A stretch of 38,735 nt of DNA. Source: an uncultured Clostridium sp. Its GTDB lineage: Bacteria; Bacillota; Clostridia; TANB77; CAG-508. The notes under the pieces were generated by a model. It had not been told where the DNA came from. It made no database searches and worked only from the letters and a program-made list of their open reading frames with translations. The stretch is from positions 1 to 38,735 of the forward strand of contig USGK01000014.1 in NCBI GenBank assembly GCA_900554175.1, written 5' to 3'. This document shows, one piece after another, positions 18,565 to 26,365 of the stretch; positions within the stretch are counted from its first letter, which is position 1; the number at the start of each line of letters is the position of its first letter. The position numbers were made by a program, and so were the translations under genes.

Positions 18565-19869
18565 ATGAATAATAGAAGAAATACTAGACCTAATAAAAAA
18601 AGAAAAAATAAGAAAAAATTAATAATAGTAAATAAATCGCTTTTTTTAGTATGGTTAATTATTATTTTAATTTTAATTTCTTTATTCTTTACTTTTTTAT
18701 TTATAAACAAATTTAAAAACAAAGAAAATTCCTTAAATGATATTTCTACAGAAATAACTTCTAGCAACACAGAAAAAGAAAATTTTGCTTCATCTAATAT
18801 AACAGAAAAAACAACCAAAGATATTACAATAAATTTAGCATTTACAGGTGACATTATGTGTCACAACACTATGTTTAAAGATGCTTATAACTCAAACGAA
18901 AAAAACTACGATTTTTCTTATTTTTTTGATGATATAAAATATTATTTACAAACACCAGACTTAACAGTTGGAAATCTTGAAACAACTTTTGCTGGTGAAA
19001 AAATCGGTTATAGTGGATACCCTACTTTTAATACTCCAGAATCACTTGCCAAAACATTGAAAAATACAGGATTTGATGTTGTATCAACAGCAAATAACCA
19101 TTGTCTAGATAAAGGCTATAATGGTATTTCAAGCACCATCTCATATTTAGATGAAGCTGATATTTCTCATACAGGTACATTTACATCAGAAGAATCTAAA
19201 AGTAATATATTAGTAAAAAACGTAAAGGGAATTAAAATAGCTTTTTTAAGTTTTACATATGGTACAAATGGAATTGCAATTCCTTCTGGTAAAGAATATT
19301 GCGTTAATTTATATAGCAAAGAAAATATATTATCTCAATTAGACCTTGCAAAAAAAACAGGTTCTGACCTAATATGTGTCTCTATGCATTGGGGTATAGA
19401 ATATCAAACCAAGCCCAATAAAGAGCAAAAAGATTTAGCTGAATTTTTAATAAAAAATGGTGCAGATTTGATAATTGGTAATCATCCTCATGTCCCCCAA
19501 TCAATGGAATTAAAAACTGTCAACTTGGATGATGGATCCTCAAAAGAAGCGTTTGTTATCTATTCTTTAGGTAATTTTATGGCTGATCAAAATAAATCTT
19601 ATACAAGGGATTCAGCAATACTTAATTTAAAATATACTAAACATGCAGATGATTCTAAAACAACTTTTAATAGTGCTACATATACTCCTATTTATGTTTA
19701 TAAAAACAAGTCATTGTCATCTAAAAAATTTAAAATTTTAGATATAAACTCCTCTATCCAAAAATACGAAGAAGGAACTGACAAGACTATTGGGCAGTCA
19801 ATGTACAATACATTATGTTCTGAACTAGAAAATATAAAAAAGATTATTGGTAATGAAATAACAAAATAA
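18565..19869 (+). CDS. CapA family metallophosphoesterase-like protein, membrane anchored
   Basis: 434-residue protein with a basic N-terminus, a membrane anchor (about 25-49), a Ser/Thr-rich linker and a CapA/PgsA domain from about 88. The conserved family blocks are present: LAFTGDIMCHNTMF, DLTVGNLETTFAGE, NNHCLDKGYNG, MHWGIEYQ and IGNHPHVPQS. These are the metal-ligand positions of the calcineurin-like fold. Family members act in poly-gamma-glutamate capsule formation or as uncharacterised surface enzymes. With no capBC genes nearby, a capsule role is not implied here. The start has AGGAAGGAGA 6 nt upstream. It is monocistronic and followed by a strong terminator. Confidence 0.93.
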   Translation: MNNRRNTRPNKKRKNKKKLIIVNKSLFLVWLIIILILISLFFTFLFINKFKNKENSLNDISTEITSSNTEKENFASSNITEKTTKDITINLAFTGDIMCHNTMFKDAYNSNEKNYDFSYFFDDIKYYLQTPDLTVGNLETTFAGEKIGYSGYPTFNTPESLAKTLKNTGFDVVSTANNHCLDKGYNGISSTISYLDEADISHTGTFTSEESKSNILVKNVKGIKIAFLSFTYGTNGIAIPSGKEYCVNLYSKENILSQLDLAKKTGSDLICVSMHWGIEYQTKPNKEQKDLAEFLIKNGADLIIGNHPHVPQSMELKTVNLDDGSSKEAFVIYSLGNFMADQNKSYTRDSAILNLKYTKHADDSKTTFNSATYTPIYVYKNKSLSSKKFKILDINSSIQKYEEGTDKTIGQSMYNTLCSELENIKKIIGNEITK

Positions 19870-19930
19870 ATATTCCTTAAATAATTGTAAATTTTAATTT
19901 TATCTATATATAAAAAATATTCTATAACCC

Positions 19931-19980
19931 AAAATTCCGTATATTTTAATAAATAAACATATTAAAATATACGGAATTTT
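19931..19980. terminator. Perfect 20-bp bidirectional terminator
   Basis: Arms 19931-19950 and 19961-19980 are perfectly complementary, with a 10-nt loop and A/T-rich ends. It separates the CapA gene from the convergent primosome/secretion operon and probably ends both transcripts. Confidence 0.93.
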
Positions 19981-20002
19981 GAATTAATTTATTTAGAATA
20001 TA

Positions 20003-21013
20003 TTATTTCCTTGTTTTTATCCTTAAATCTTCTCCAAAAAAATAATATATATCATAGAAACCTGCTATTCTTGAACCAATTCTTTCTTCATAATTTTTAA
20101 ATATTTGTTCTATATTTAAGTTTGTTGAAATTATCGTTTTGGTTACTTTATTATTTAAATTTAATATTCTTGTATTTAAAATTGTAAACAATTCACTTAA
20201 TTTCATACTATTTAATACTTCTGTTCCTAAATCATCTATGATCAATAAATCAGCTTCCAAAACATCATTATTAAAATTATTTATTTTTCCATTTTTATAT
20301 TTATTGAATTTATTATCAATTACATTTTCTAGTAATACTGGTGCAGTTTGGTATAAAACAGTTTTTCCTCTTTTTAACATTTCTGTTGCAATTGCATTTG
20401 ACATATATGTCTTTCCTAATCCTGTATTTCCGCAAAATAATAGATTCTTTGTTTCTGATTTATCAAAATTTTCTATAAACTTTATACTTGCATTTTTTAT
20501 ATTTTCGATATTTTTTCTTGGAGAAATTTTTATTTTATATTTTTCTATATTAACTTCATTAGAAAAAATATTTATATTAAAATTTTCAAAATTTTCTTTA
20601 CTTAAATTTGACAAGTTAGATTTATTATAAGAAATATTAAATAATTTTTGTTTTAGACAATTACACATCTCTGTCTTTTTCATTTCGTTTATAATATATC
20701 CTGTATCTTTGCAAATTTTACATTCATAAATTGGTTTTAAAAATTCTAAATTAATATTATTATTTTTTAAAATTTTATTTTTTTCTATTTTTAAATTGTT
20801 TATTTGGTCATCTATTTTTTTATTAATTTCTGTATTTTTTACTAAAATATTTTTTGTTTTATTAATTGTTAATTTATTAATATTAAAATCTAATTTTTGA
20901 ATCTCAGGAAATTTTTCATATAATTTATTTTTTCGGTTATCTGCTTCTAACTCTGCAGTTCTTCTTTTCTGTTCATATTCAATCAATAAATTTTCCAGAT
21001 CTTTATTAGCCAT
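20003..21013 (-). CDS. DnaI/DnaC-like replicative helicase loader ATPase
   Basis: 336-residue AAA+ protein. The N-terminus is coiled, then a cysteine cluster (YECKICKDTGYI then CNCLKQ, Cys about 98/101/117/119) matches the zinc-binding domain of DnaI that contacts the helicase. The ATPase has Walker A GNTGLGKT (about 195-202), Walker B LLIIDDLGTE and an Arg-containing C-terminal segment YEERIGSRIAGF. It is expected to load the DnaB-type helicase with DnaD/DnaB partners. The chosen ATG (21013) has AAGGAAG 6-8 nt upstream; an ATG two codons earlier (21019) is too close to the SD. The start overlaps the end of the DnaD-domain gene by 8 nt, so the two are translationally coupled. It is the last gene of the operon. 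Confidence 0.92.
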   Translation of the reverse strand: MANKDLENLLIEYEQKRRTAELEADNRKNKLYEKFPEIQKLDFNINKLTINKTKNILVKNTEINKKIDDQINNLKIEKNKILKNNNINLEFLKPIYECKICKDTGYIINEMKKTEMCNCLKQKLFNISYNKSNLSNLSKENFENFNINIFSNEVNIEKYKIKISPRKNIENIKNASIKFIENFDKSETKNLLFCGNTGLGKTYMSNAIATEMLKRGKTVLYQTAPVLLENVIDNKFNKYKNGKINNFNNDVLEADLLIIDDLGTEVLNSMKLSELFTILNTRILNLNNKVTKTIISTNLNIEQIFKNYEERIGSRIAGFYDIYYFFGEDLRIKTRK

Positions 21014-21995
21014 TTGCATCTTCCTTTATATTATTATTTGCATATAAAAAACTTAAATTTTGATATTCTCTCTGCTCAAAATTTTCTTTTTTCACTTGTT
21101 TTTTTAGATTTTTTTCATTATTTACTTGTGTTTTTCTACTTTCTAAAAATTCATTTATTTGGTCTGGCGTTTTTAAACCTCTGTCATGCCAATCCATTAT
21201 AATATTATTTATATACTCAAAACTTGCATTTGCTCTAAAAGTTGTTCTTTTTAAAGCAATCTCAATTATATCTAAATTATAATTATATTCTGAAACCCAC
21301 TTTTCTATATATGCTTCTTCATATTGTGTAAGTCCACTTCTTTTCCCTAATTTTTTTGCAATTGATTTTTTTATTGTAATTAATTTTTCCTGATTAGTAT
21401 AGTAATTTTCAAGGTCATCTAAATTTTTTATCTTGTTTAATCCCCATGCTTCTGCAACTGCCTGAACATAATTTTTATGCAAAGCTGATTTATTAAAACA
21501 ATAATCAAATAAATTAATCATAACTTGCTCGTCGAATCCATATTTTCTAAACCATAAATCAATATCATTATACCAAGTAGGCCCCATAACTCCTTGAAAA
21601 TATCTATTATTTATATATTCTATTAATTTAATTCTTTCTTTATTTTTTGAATTTTCTTCGATTTTTTCTTGAGTTGTTTGAATTTTTGGTGAATATAGAT
21701 TATTTAAAACTAACTCTTGTAAATCAACAATTAAATATCCTTCATTTTTTCTCAAAATCAATCCGCTTTTTTCCAAAAATTTTATCCCCTCACTTATTAC
21801 ATTTACGGGTATAGATAATTTTTTTGATAAATCATTTATTTTTACATCTCTATTATATTTAGCTAAAAATACTAAATATAGATATATTTTTACATAGTCA
21901 CCAGATATATTTCCTAGATATTCTGTAAAAAATATATCAGGTATATTTGTTACAGAAAATAACATTGCTTTATCATTTTGTTCTAATTTCATCAT
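21006..21995 (-). CDS. DnaD-domain primosome protein
   Basis: 329-residue replication protein. The N-terminal winged-helix part (about 15-110) reads KINDLSKKLSIPVNVISEGI and EKSGLILRKNEGYLIV. Two DnaD/DnaB_2-type domains follow: one around YFQGVMGPTWYNDIDLWF to YVQAVAEAWG and one around LTQYEEAYIEKWVSEYNY to YINNIIMDWHDRGL. The latter carries the YxxxIxxxW pattern of DnaD. It probably supports primosome assembly with the DnaI-like protein encoded just downstream. AAAGGGTG lies upstream of tandem ATG codons. A dedicated pair downstream of conjugation-like genes could be either the chromosomal primosome or belong to an element; the sequence does not decide. Confidence 0.88.
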   Translation of the reverse strand: MMKLEQNDKAMLFSVTNIPDIFFTEYLGNISGDYVKIYLYLVFLAKYNRDVKINDLSKKLSIPVNVISEGIKFLEKSGLILRKNEGYLIVDLQELVLNNLYSPKIQTTQEKIEENSKNKERIKLIEYINNRYFQGVMGPTWYNDIDLWFRKYGFDEQVMINLFDYCFNKSALHKNYVQAVAEAWGLNKIKNLDDLENYYTNQEKLITIKKSIAKKLGKRSGLTQYEEAYIEKWVSEYNYNLDIIEIALKRTTFRANASFEYINNIIMDWHDRGLKTPDQINEFLESRKTQVNNEKNLKKQVKKENFEQREYQNLSFLYANNNIKEDANG

Positions 21996-22114
21996 TTACA
22001 CCCTTTCGTAATAAATATCTTTTTATTAACAAATTTTGACAAATTATATCATGTTATTTTCTTTTTTTCAAATTTAATAATATTTAATTTTAATAGTTTT
22101 TTATTAAATTTAAA

Positions 22115-22399
22115 TTATTTTTTATTAAAAATCATTAATTTTGGCTTAATTAAAAACTTAATTATATATATACAAACACTTAAGATATTTTCCCCATTTA
22201 TTCCAACAATGCTAATTATTAGAAATGGCAAAACAAATATAATAAATATAAATATTTTTATTTGAATACTTTTAAAAAAAATATTTATTAAAATATATAT
22301 AATTCCTCCCCATATTAGGTTAATTATAGCTGATACATAGTCTATTATTCCGAATAATTTATATTTAAAATCATAATTTTGTGGAAAAATAAAATTCAT
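22115..22399 (-). CDS. PrgI-like small membrane protein
   Basis: 94-residue protein with two hydrophobic hairpins. The N-terminus FIFPQNYDFKYKLFGIIDY and the C-terminus FLIKPKLMIFNKK follow the pattern of PrgI-family proteins of Gram-positive conjugation systems, where a PQN motif precedes two membrane spans and the protein ends in a K/R-rich tail. In complete systems PrgI is encoded next to the VirB4-type ATPase; no such ATPase is seen here. GGAA lies about 9 nt before the ATG. It lies in the same direction as the VirB6-like gene upstream and the DnaD gene downstream. The match is by short motifs only, so confidence is moderate. Confidence 0.65.
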   Translation of the reverse strand: MNFIFPQNYDFKYKLFGIIDYVSAIINLIWGGIIYILINIFFKSIQIKIFIFIIFVLPFLIISIVGINGENILSVCIYIIKFLIKPKLMIFNKK

Positions 22400-22505
22400 T
22401 TTTATACTATTCCTTTCTTATTATACTTTAGTTACATTCATTGATACACCTCTTTGTTCTTTTAATTTTTCTGTAAGAATTTGTTTTCTATTAACCTTAA
22501 ATTTA

Positions 22506-23372
22506 TTATTTAATCATTTTTAATGAATTAAAATTACTTTGAACATGTGTAGAAATGCCTCCAATAAATTCTCTTGCTAAATTATTTGCTCTTATTAAAG
22601 CATAAATTCCTCCGATATAAATTAATTTATACAACAGTTGTCCATTTTCAAAATCCATTGAGAATAGAATTAAAAGAACAATATCTACTATTATCTGAAT
22701 AAAAAGAAGTGAAAAAATATTTTTATACCAACTTCTGAAGAACCATGATGTTCCTTCTGTCATAAGAGATAAAAAGGAAAATGGAGATAGTAAAACAAAC
22801 ACTTTTAAAGTTACATATCTAAATGCATATGAGAATACTAAATTTAAAAGAGACATTGTAATTGTTCCTTTTATTAAACCATCTAAAGAAAAAATATCCT
22901 TGCTTTCGATTATAGATGAATTTATATTTTGAATTAAATTTGAGAAATTAATCTCTTTATTAAACAAATCTTCTCCTATACTTCTAATTGCCATACAAAC
23001 ATTTGCATTAATATCTAAAATTTGTTCAATAATAAAAAATGAACAATTCATACATATACCAAAAATTATAGCTTTAAATATAAATACTTGAGGCGATTCA
23101 ATTTTAGAACTAGATAAATTACACATCATAAATTTAATAGCATAATATATAACTATTCCTATTAATAAAGAATTTGCAATTAACAACATTCCATTTTGAG
23201 CACTTGTTCCAAATATTTTGCCAAAAAACCTATCATTTAACAATTCAGGATTCACAAAAACTAATTTATCTAATTCCCTATATAAATTAGTATCTATTGA
23301 TGAAAATAAATTATCAAAAATATTATTAATTGTATTTATAATATTTATTGTTATTTCTTCATTTGAACTCAA
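22506..23372 (-). CDS. VirB6/TrbL-like polytopic membrane protein
   Basis: 288-residue protein with an amphipathic N-terminus and about six membrane spans. The central block RYVTLKVFVLLSPFSFLSLMTEGTSWFFRSWYKNIFSLL (about 190-230) resembles the conserved loop of TrbL/VirB6 proteins, which form the inner-membrane channel of type IV secretion systems. The start is a TTG at 23372 with AGGAGG about 11 nt upstream; no in-frame ATG or GTG is near. It begins 16 nt after the VirB2-like gene. It lacks the long soluble or lytic domains that some VirB6-like proteins carry. The family call is supported by topology, motif and neighbours together. Confidence 0.72.
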   Translation of the reverse strand: MSSNEEITINIINTINNIFDNLFSSIDTNLYRELDKLVFVNPELLNDRFFGKIFGTSAQNGMLLIANSLLIGIVIYYAIKFMMCNLSSSKIESPQVFIFKAIIFGICMNCSFFIIEQILDINANVCMAIRSIGEDLFNKEINFSNLIQNINSSIIESKDIFSLDGLIKGTITMSLLNLVFSYAFRYVTLKVFVLLSPFSFLSLMTEGTSWFFRSWYKNIFSLLFIQIIVDIVLLILFSMDFENGQLLYKLIYIGGIYALIRANNLAREFIGGISTHVQSNFNSLKMIK

Positions 23373-23387
23373 TTCTAAAAATTCCTC

Positions 23388-23720
23388 CTATATTAATGAT
23401 TCAATTGCAGAAAGAATTAAATCTAATGCTAGGATAAAAGCATATGAAAATAAGGATGTTCTTACCACCTTTTTTCCCATTCGTAATCTTTCTTCATCTC
23501 CAAAACTAAATTTTTTCATAAAAATTCCTGTACAAACAGCTACAGCTGCAGCTGGTGTTGACAATTTAACAAGCCATGATTCTATATTTGAAAAAGCCGT
23601 TTGGATTTTTCCTACTAACTTTGGAGTCGCTGCAAAGCATTCTTTTTCCCAACCTAAAAACAAAATTATAAAAAATATAATCATTATAAAATTAAAATAA
23701 ATTATTGATTTTTTCCTCAT
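23388..23720 (-). CDS. VirB2/TrbC-like pilin-type small membrane protein
   Basis: 110-residue protein with a signal peptide (1-30, cleavage near CFA-AT), then two hydrophobic segments: WLVKLSTPAAAVAVCTGIF and an C-terminal SYAFILALDLILSAI. Between them lies a short charged loop, KKFSFGDEERLRMGKKVV. This layout, with two spans and a short basic loop, matches VirB2/TrbC-type subunits and small proteins encoded in Gram-positive conjugation loci. It sits directly between the coupling-protein and VirB6-like genes. AAGG lies 8 nt before the ATG. The product may be a pilin-like channel component. Confidence 0.7.
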   Translation of the reverse strand: MRKKSIIYFNFIMIIFFIILFLGWEKECFAATPKLVGKIQTAFSNIESWLVKLSTPAAAVAVCTGIFMKKFSFGDEERLRMGKKVVRTSLFSYAFILALDLILSAIESLI

Positions 23721-23823
23721 TTATTACCTTCGTATATTATAAACAAATTTTTATTATACGAATTTCTCCTTTCTTAATTATTTTTTATAGCTATCTTTTT
23801 ATAATTTTAGATATTTTAAAATA

Positions 23824-25575
23824 CTAATTATTATCTAAAAAATATGGAAGCATTTTTATTTTTCTTGGTTTTAATATTTTACTTCCATCAGACAAAAATG
23901 CAATCGCGCTAAAGACTTCTAAATCCTGAGTAAAAAAATTAGTCTCATAAACATATTCATTTTGTGTTTGAAAATTTAGACTTTCTGAAATGCTCGAATC
24001 CTTTGAACTTAATTTTTTAGAAATATAGCTATACCTTGTCTCCTTTGCATTTTCAGAAATATTTTTTGAAGTTTTTACCTTTTCTTCTTTCCCAATTTGT
24101 TTTTGAGCTTCTTCAATTGTAAAAATATCATCTGTTCTAAACCATATTTTATTAATTAAATTTTGACATATAACTTTTACTGCTGTCTCATCTTTTAATG
24201 TATTTTTTATAGAAGAATAACTTTGAGTACTTACAATATTAATACATTTTGCTTCTCTGCTTAAAGAAAAAAAGTCACTATCTGTTTTTGTTACATATTC
24301 AGCATATTCATCACATATAAAAGCTGTTGTTTTTTGTCTGTTTCTTGCTAAGTTTCCCATAACAGTTGTTTGAAAATCTAATTTTAAATATGCAGCAATA
24401 ATTTTAGATAAATTTCTATATTCTGAGATATTCATATTTAAAACTAAAATCTTACCGTTTTGTATTACATCCTCAAATCCATTAAATGACAATTTATCTT
24501 TTGATGGACAAAATGTATTTATAACATCATAATCTGATATAAAAGTATTTGTAATTCTAGTAATTTCTGATTTTAAAATTGACAATGTTCTTTGATCTAA
24601 TTTTTCATATTCTCCTTTAAAAAATTCTAAAGCTGTATTTAATTCATAAATCTCCTTGATTGAAAATTTTGATTCCATAAAATAATTTCTTAAATCTTTT
24701 ATTTTTTCTTTATAGTAATCTATATCTGTTACAATTTTGTGAATCTCAATAAAATCTACATATCCTCCATTATACAACCTACATAATTTTATTGCTTCAG
24801 TCAATACTTGCTCTGCCTTATCAATCCAATAACTTTCAGAGTTATTTTCTGAAAATAAATTTAAAATCGTTTTTAATCTATTAGCTAAGACAGATGCTTT
24901 TAAATTTGGTTTATCTAATGGATTATATGTTATATTAGTTCCAAGTTCAATTACAATTATGTCATCTAATAACCCATATTTCTTTGCATATTCTTTAATT
25001 TGTTTATAATAATTTCCTTTTACATCTAAAATTAGCATACCAATCTTATTTTTTGGATTATTAAAATTATACTTTATTAATTGTTCTGTAAAAGGATACA
25101 TAGCAGAACTTGTCTTTCCCGATCCTATTGTTCCTGTTATTAAAAAATTTTGATATAAGCCGGATTCTGAAATAATAATTTCTTCTCCTGTTTTATAGTC
25201 ACATCCTACTTTTAAGTTTAATTGATTTTTTTTCTCTTTTATTAGTACCTTATTTTTTATTTTTTTATTAACATTAAACTCCTTTTGGTATTTACTCTTT
25301 TTATTATAATTTTTTTTTGTTGAAAAAAAATTAATAATATATTTACTATATATAAAATTTGAAATTAATAAAAAGAATATATATACTTTTTTTATTATAT
25401 TCCATAAATTAGGATTTTCTGTACAGATATTGAAAACTCTAAAACCCCAAGAAATAATAATTTCATTTGATTTAAATACTGGATTTATAATTTTATAAAA
25501 TATTGTAGTTGTAAAAGAATATAAGACTATGAATAAAATAATTTTCTTTAAATTAATGTTTTTCCTCCTTTTCAA
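23824..25575 (-). CDS. VirD4/TraG-family type IV coupling ATPase
   Basis: Membrane-anchored coupling ATPase of about 580 residues that in conjugation links substrate DNA or protein to the secretion channel. Two N-terminal spans (about 10-30 and 60-85) precede the P-loop domain with Walker A GTIGSGKT (148-155), MLILDVKGNYYKQIKEYA, Walker B AFICDEYAEY and STQSYSS. The C-terminal part (NKIWFRTDDIFTIEEAQKQI) matches the TraG-D_C region. The frame opens at a TTG (25575) with no SD. AAGGAGG lies at 25564-25570, inside the frame, and 6 nt after it is an ATT (25557) whose T overlaps the TAA of the upstream small ORF. True initiation is therefore probably at ATT 25557, by coupling. No relaxase gene is visible. 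Confidence 0.9.
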   Translation of the reverse strand: MKRRKNINLKKIILFIVLYSFTTTIFYKIINPVFKSNEIIISWGFRVFNICTENPNLWNIIKKVYIFFLLISNFIYSKYIINFFSTKKNYNKKSKYQKEFNVNKKIKNKVLIKEKKNQLNLKVGCDYKTGEEIIISESGLYQNFLITGTIGSGKTSSAMYPFTEQLIKYNFNNPKNKIGMLILDVKGNYYKQIKEYAKKYGLLDDIIVIELGTNITYNPLDKPNLKASVLANRLKTILNLFSENNSESYWIDKAEQVLTEAIKLCRLYNGGYVDFIEIHKIVTDIDYYKEKIKDLRNYFMESKFSIKEIYELNTALEFFKGEYEKLDQRTLSILKSEITRITNTFISDYDVINTFCPSKDKLSFNGFEDVIQNGKILVLNMNISEYRNLSKIIAAYLKLDFQTTVMGNLARNRQKTTAFICDEYAEYVTKTDSDFFSLSREAKCINIVSTQSYSSIKNTLKDETAVKVICQNLINKIWFRTDDIFTIEEAQKQIGKEEKVKTSKNISENAKETRYSYISKKLSSKDSSISESLNFQTQNEYVYETNFFTQDLEVFSAIAFLSDGSKILKPRKIKMLPYFLDNN

Positions 25576-25750
25576 ATAATAAGTTTTTTTTTATTTGTAA
25601 TTTTGCTCCCTGTTCTTTTTGAAATAATTTAATTTCGAAATAATTATAAAGTGTATAAATTATAATGAAAAAATTAATAATAAGTGTTATAAAGAAAAAA
25701 TTGATTAAAACTTCTATTGTCTTCACCACCTTGCACAAAAATATTAACAC
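25553..25750 (-). CDS. Small single-span membrane protein upstream of coupling ATPase
   Basis: Up to 65 residues, with one strong hydrophobic segment (VLINFFFITLIINFFIIIY) and a basic, Gln/Lys-rich tail (EIKLFQKEQGAKLQIKK). I do not recognise it. The end of the frame contains the SD of the coupling-protein gene, and its stop TAA (25553-25555) overlaps the candidate start of that gene, an arrangement typical of coupled genes. The start is unclear: the GTG at 25750 falls just upstream of a likely promoter -10 box, so a GTG at 25726-25731 near AAGG is more likely if that promoter is used. Confidence 0.5.
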   Translation of the reverse strand: MLIFLCKVVKTIEVLINFFFITLIINFFIIIYTLYNYFEIKLFQKEQGAKLQIKKNLLFEKEEKH

Positions 25751-25769
25751 TTTTTTCTCATTTTGTCTA
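25741..25769 (-). promoter_or_regulatory. SigA-type promoter for the secretion-like operon
   Basis: On the minus strand TAGACA (25764-25769) and TAATAT (25741-25746) are separated by 17 nt, close to the TTGACA/TATAAT consensus. Initiation would fall near 25733, directly before the small membrane ORF. It is divergent from the DUF1858 gene. Confidence 0.55.
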
Positions 25770-25828
25770 TACTTTTTTTATATTTTATGTTAAAATATTT
25801 TGTAAAATCAAATAAAGGAGGAAAAAAT

Positions 25829-26014
25829 ATGGAATTTAATAAAGATACTCTTATTGGTGATTTACTAAAAGCCGCACCAGATAAAGCAGATATTTTACTT
25901 GAGGCAGGTATGCATTGTTTAAGTTGTCCAGCATCTCAAATGGAATCTATTGAAGAAGCATGTGCTGTTCATGGTATAGATGTTAATGAAATCTTAGAAA
26001 AATTAAATGCTTAA
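25829..26014 (+). CDS. DUF1858 (redox-disulfide domain) protein
   Basis: 61-residue cytoplasmic protein. LIGDLLKAAPDKADILLEAGMHCLSCPASQMESIEEAC is the DUF1858 / hybrid-cluster-associated disulfide signature, with the paired cysteines as HCLSC and a further Cys in EEACAVHG, then a short helical end (DVNEILEKLNA). Members are presumed to be small redox or metal-handling proteins in anaerobes; the exact role is unknown. The open frame extends upstream to 25763, but the ATG at 25829 with GGAGG 6-8 nt upstream is the clear start. An extended -10 (TGTTAAAAT, 25788-25796) lies about 30 nt upstream. The gene is immediately followed by the tRNA cluster. Confidence 0.93.
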   Translation: MEFNKDTLIGDLLKAAPDKADILLEAGMHCLSCPASQMESIEEACAVHGIDVNEILEKLNA

Positions 26015-26088
26015 ATTTTAATCAAAATATTCACAATTTTTATACATTAAAAAATTTGTAAAATTTTTGTATTTTTTTAAAAAAACGC

Positions 26089-26117
26089 TTGACAAAATAA
26101 TTAAAATATAGTAAACT
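26089..26117 (+). promoter_or_regulatory. Promoter of the tRNA Lys-Glu-Thr cluster
   Basis: A perfect -35 TTGACA at 26089-26094, a 17-nt spacer and TAAACT at 26112-26117. The predicted start is near 26124, about 23 nt before tRNA-Lys. Confidence 0.85.
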
Positions 26118-26146
26118 ATTAATTGTCCTGTTGCAAAACAGTACAC

Positions 26147-26222
26147 GGGCTATTAGCTCAGGTGGTAGAGCACTTGACTTTTAATCAAGTTGTCCCGCGT
26201 TCGAGTCGCGGATAGCTCACCA
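26147..26222 (+). tRNA. tRNA-Lys(UUU)
   Basis: 76-nt cloverleaf with encoded CCA. Acceptor GGGCTAT pairs with ATAGCTC (one G.U). The anticodon loop CTTTTAA carries UUU between the stems CTTGA and TCAAG. It is first in a three-tRNA cluster. Confidence 0.98.
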
Positions 26223-26235
26223 AATCAAATATAGA

Positions 26236-26269
26236 GAATATCAAACTCAGGAAACTCTGTTTGATATTC
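26236..26269 (+). repeat. Spacer hairpin between tRNA-Lys and tRNA-Glu
   Basis: GAATATCAAAC (26236-26246) pairs perfectly with GTTTGATATTC (26259-26269), with a GAAA tetraloop inside. No T-run follows, so it is more likely a processing or folding element of the tRNA precursor than a terminator. Confidence 0.6.
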
Positions 26270-26278
26270 GTTCTATTT

Positions 26279-26353
26279 GGCCCCTTGGTCAAGCGGTTAA
26301 GACATCGCCCTTTCACGGCGGGGACATGGGTTCGATTCCCGTAGGGGTCACCA
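26279..26353 (+). tRNA. tRNA-Glu(UUC)
   Basis: 75-nt cloverleaf with encoded CCA. Acceptor GGCCCCT pairs with AGGGGTC. The anticodon loop CTTTCAC gives UUC. It is 12 nt before tRNA-Thr. Confidence 0.98.
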
Positions 26354-26365
26354 ATTAAATATAAT

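Noticed and set aside
18565..19869. CapA gene as part of a capsule operon
   Set aside because: It is monocistronic between terminators, with no capB/capC-type genes around.
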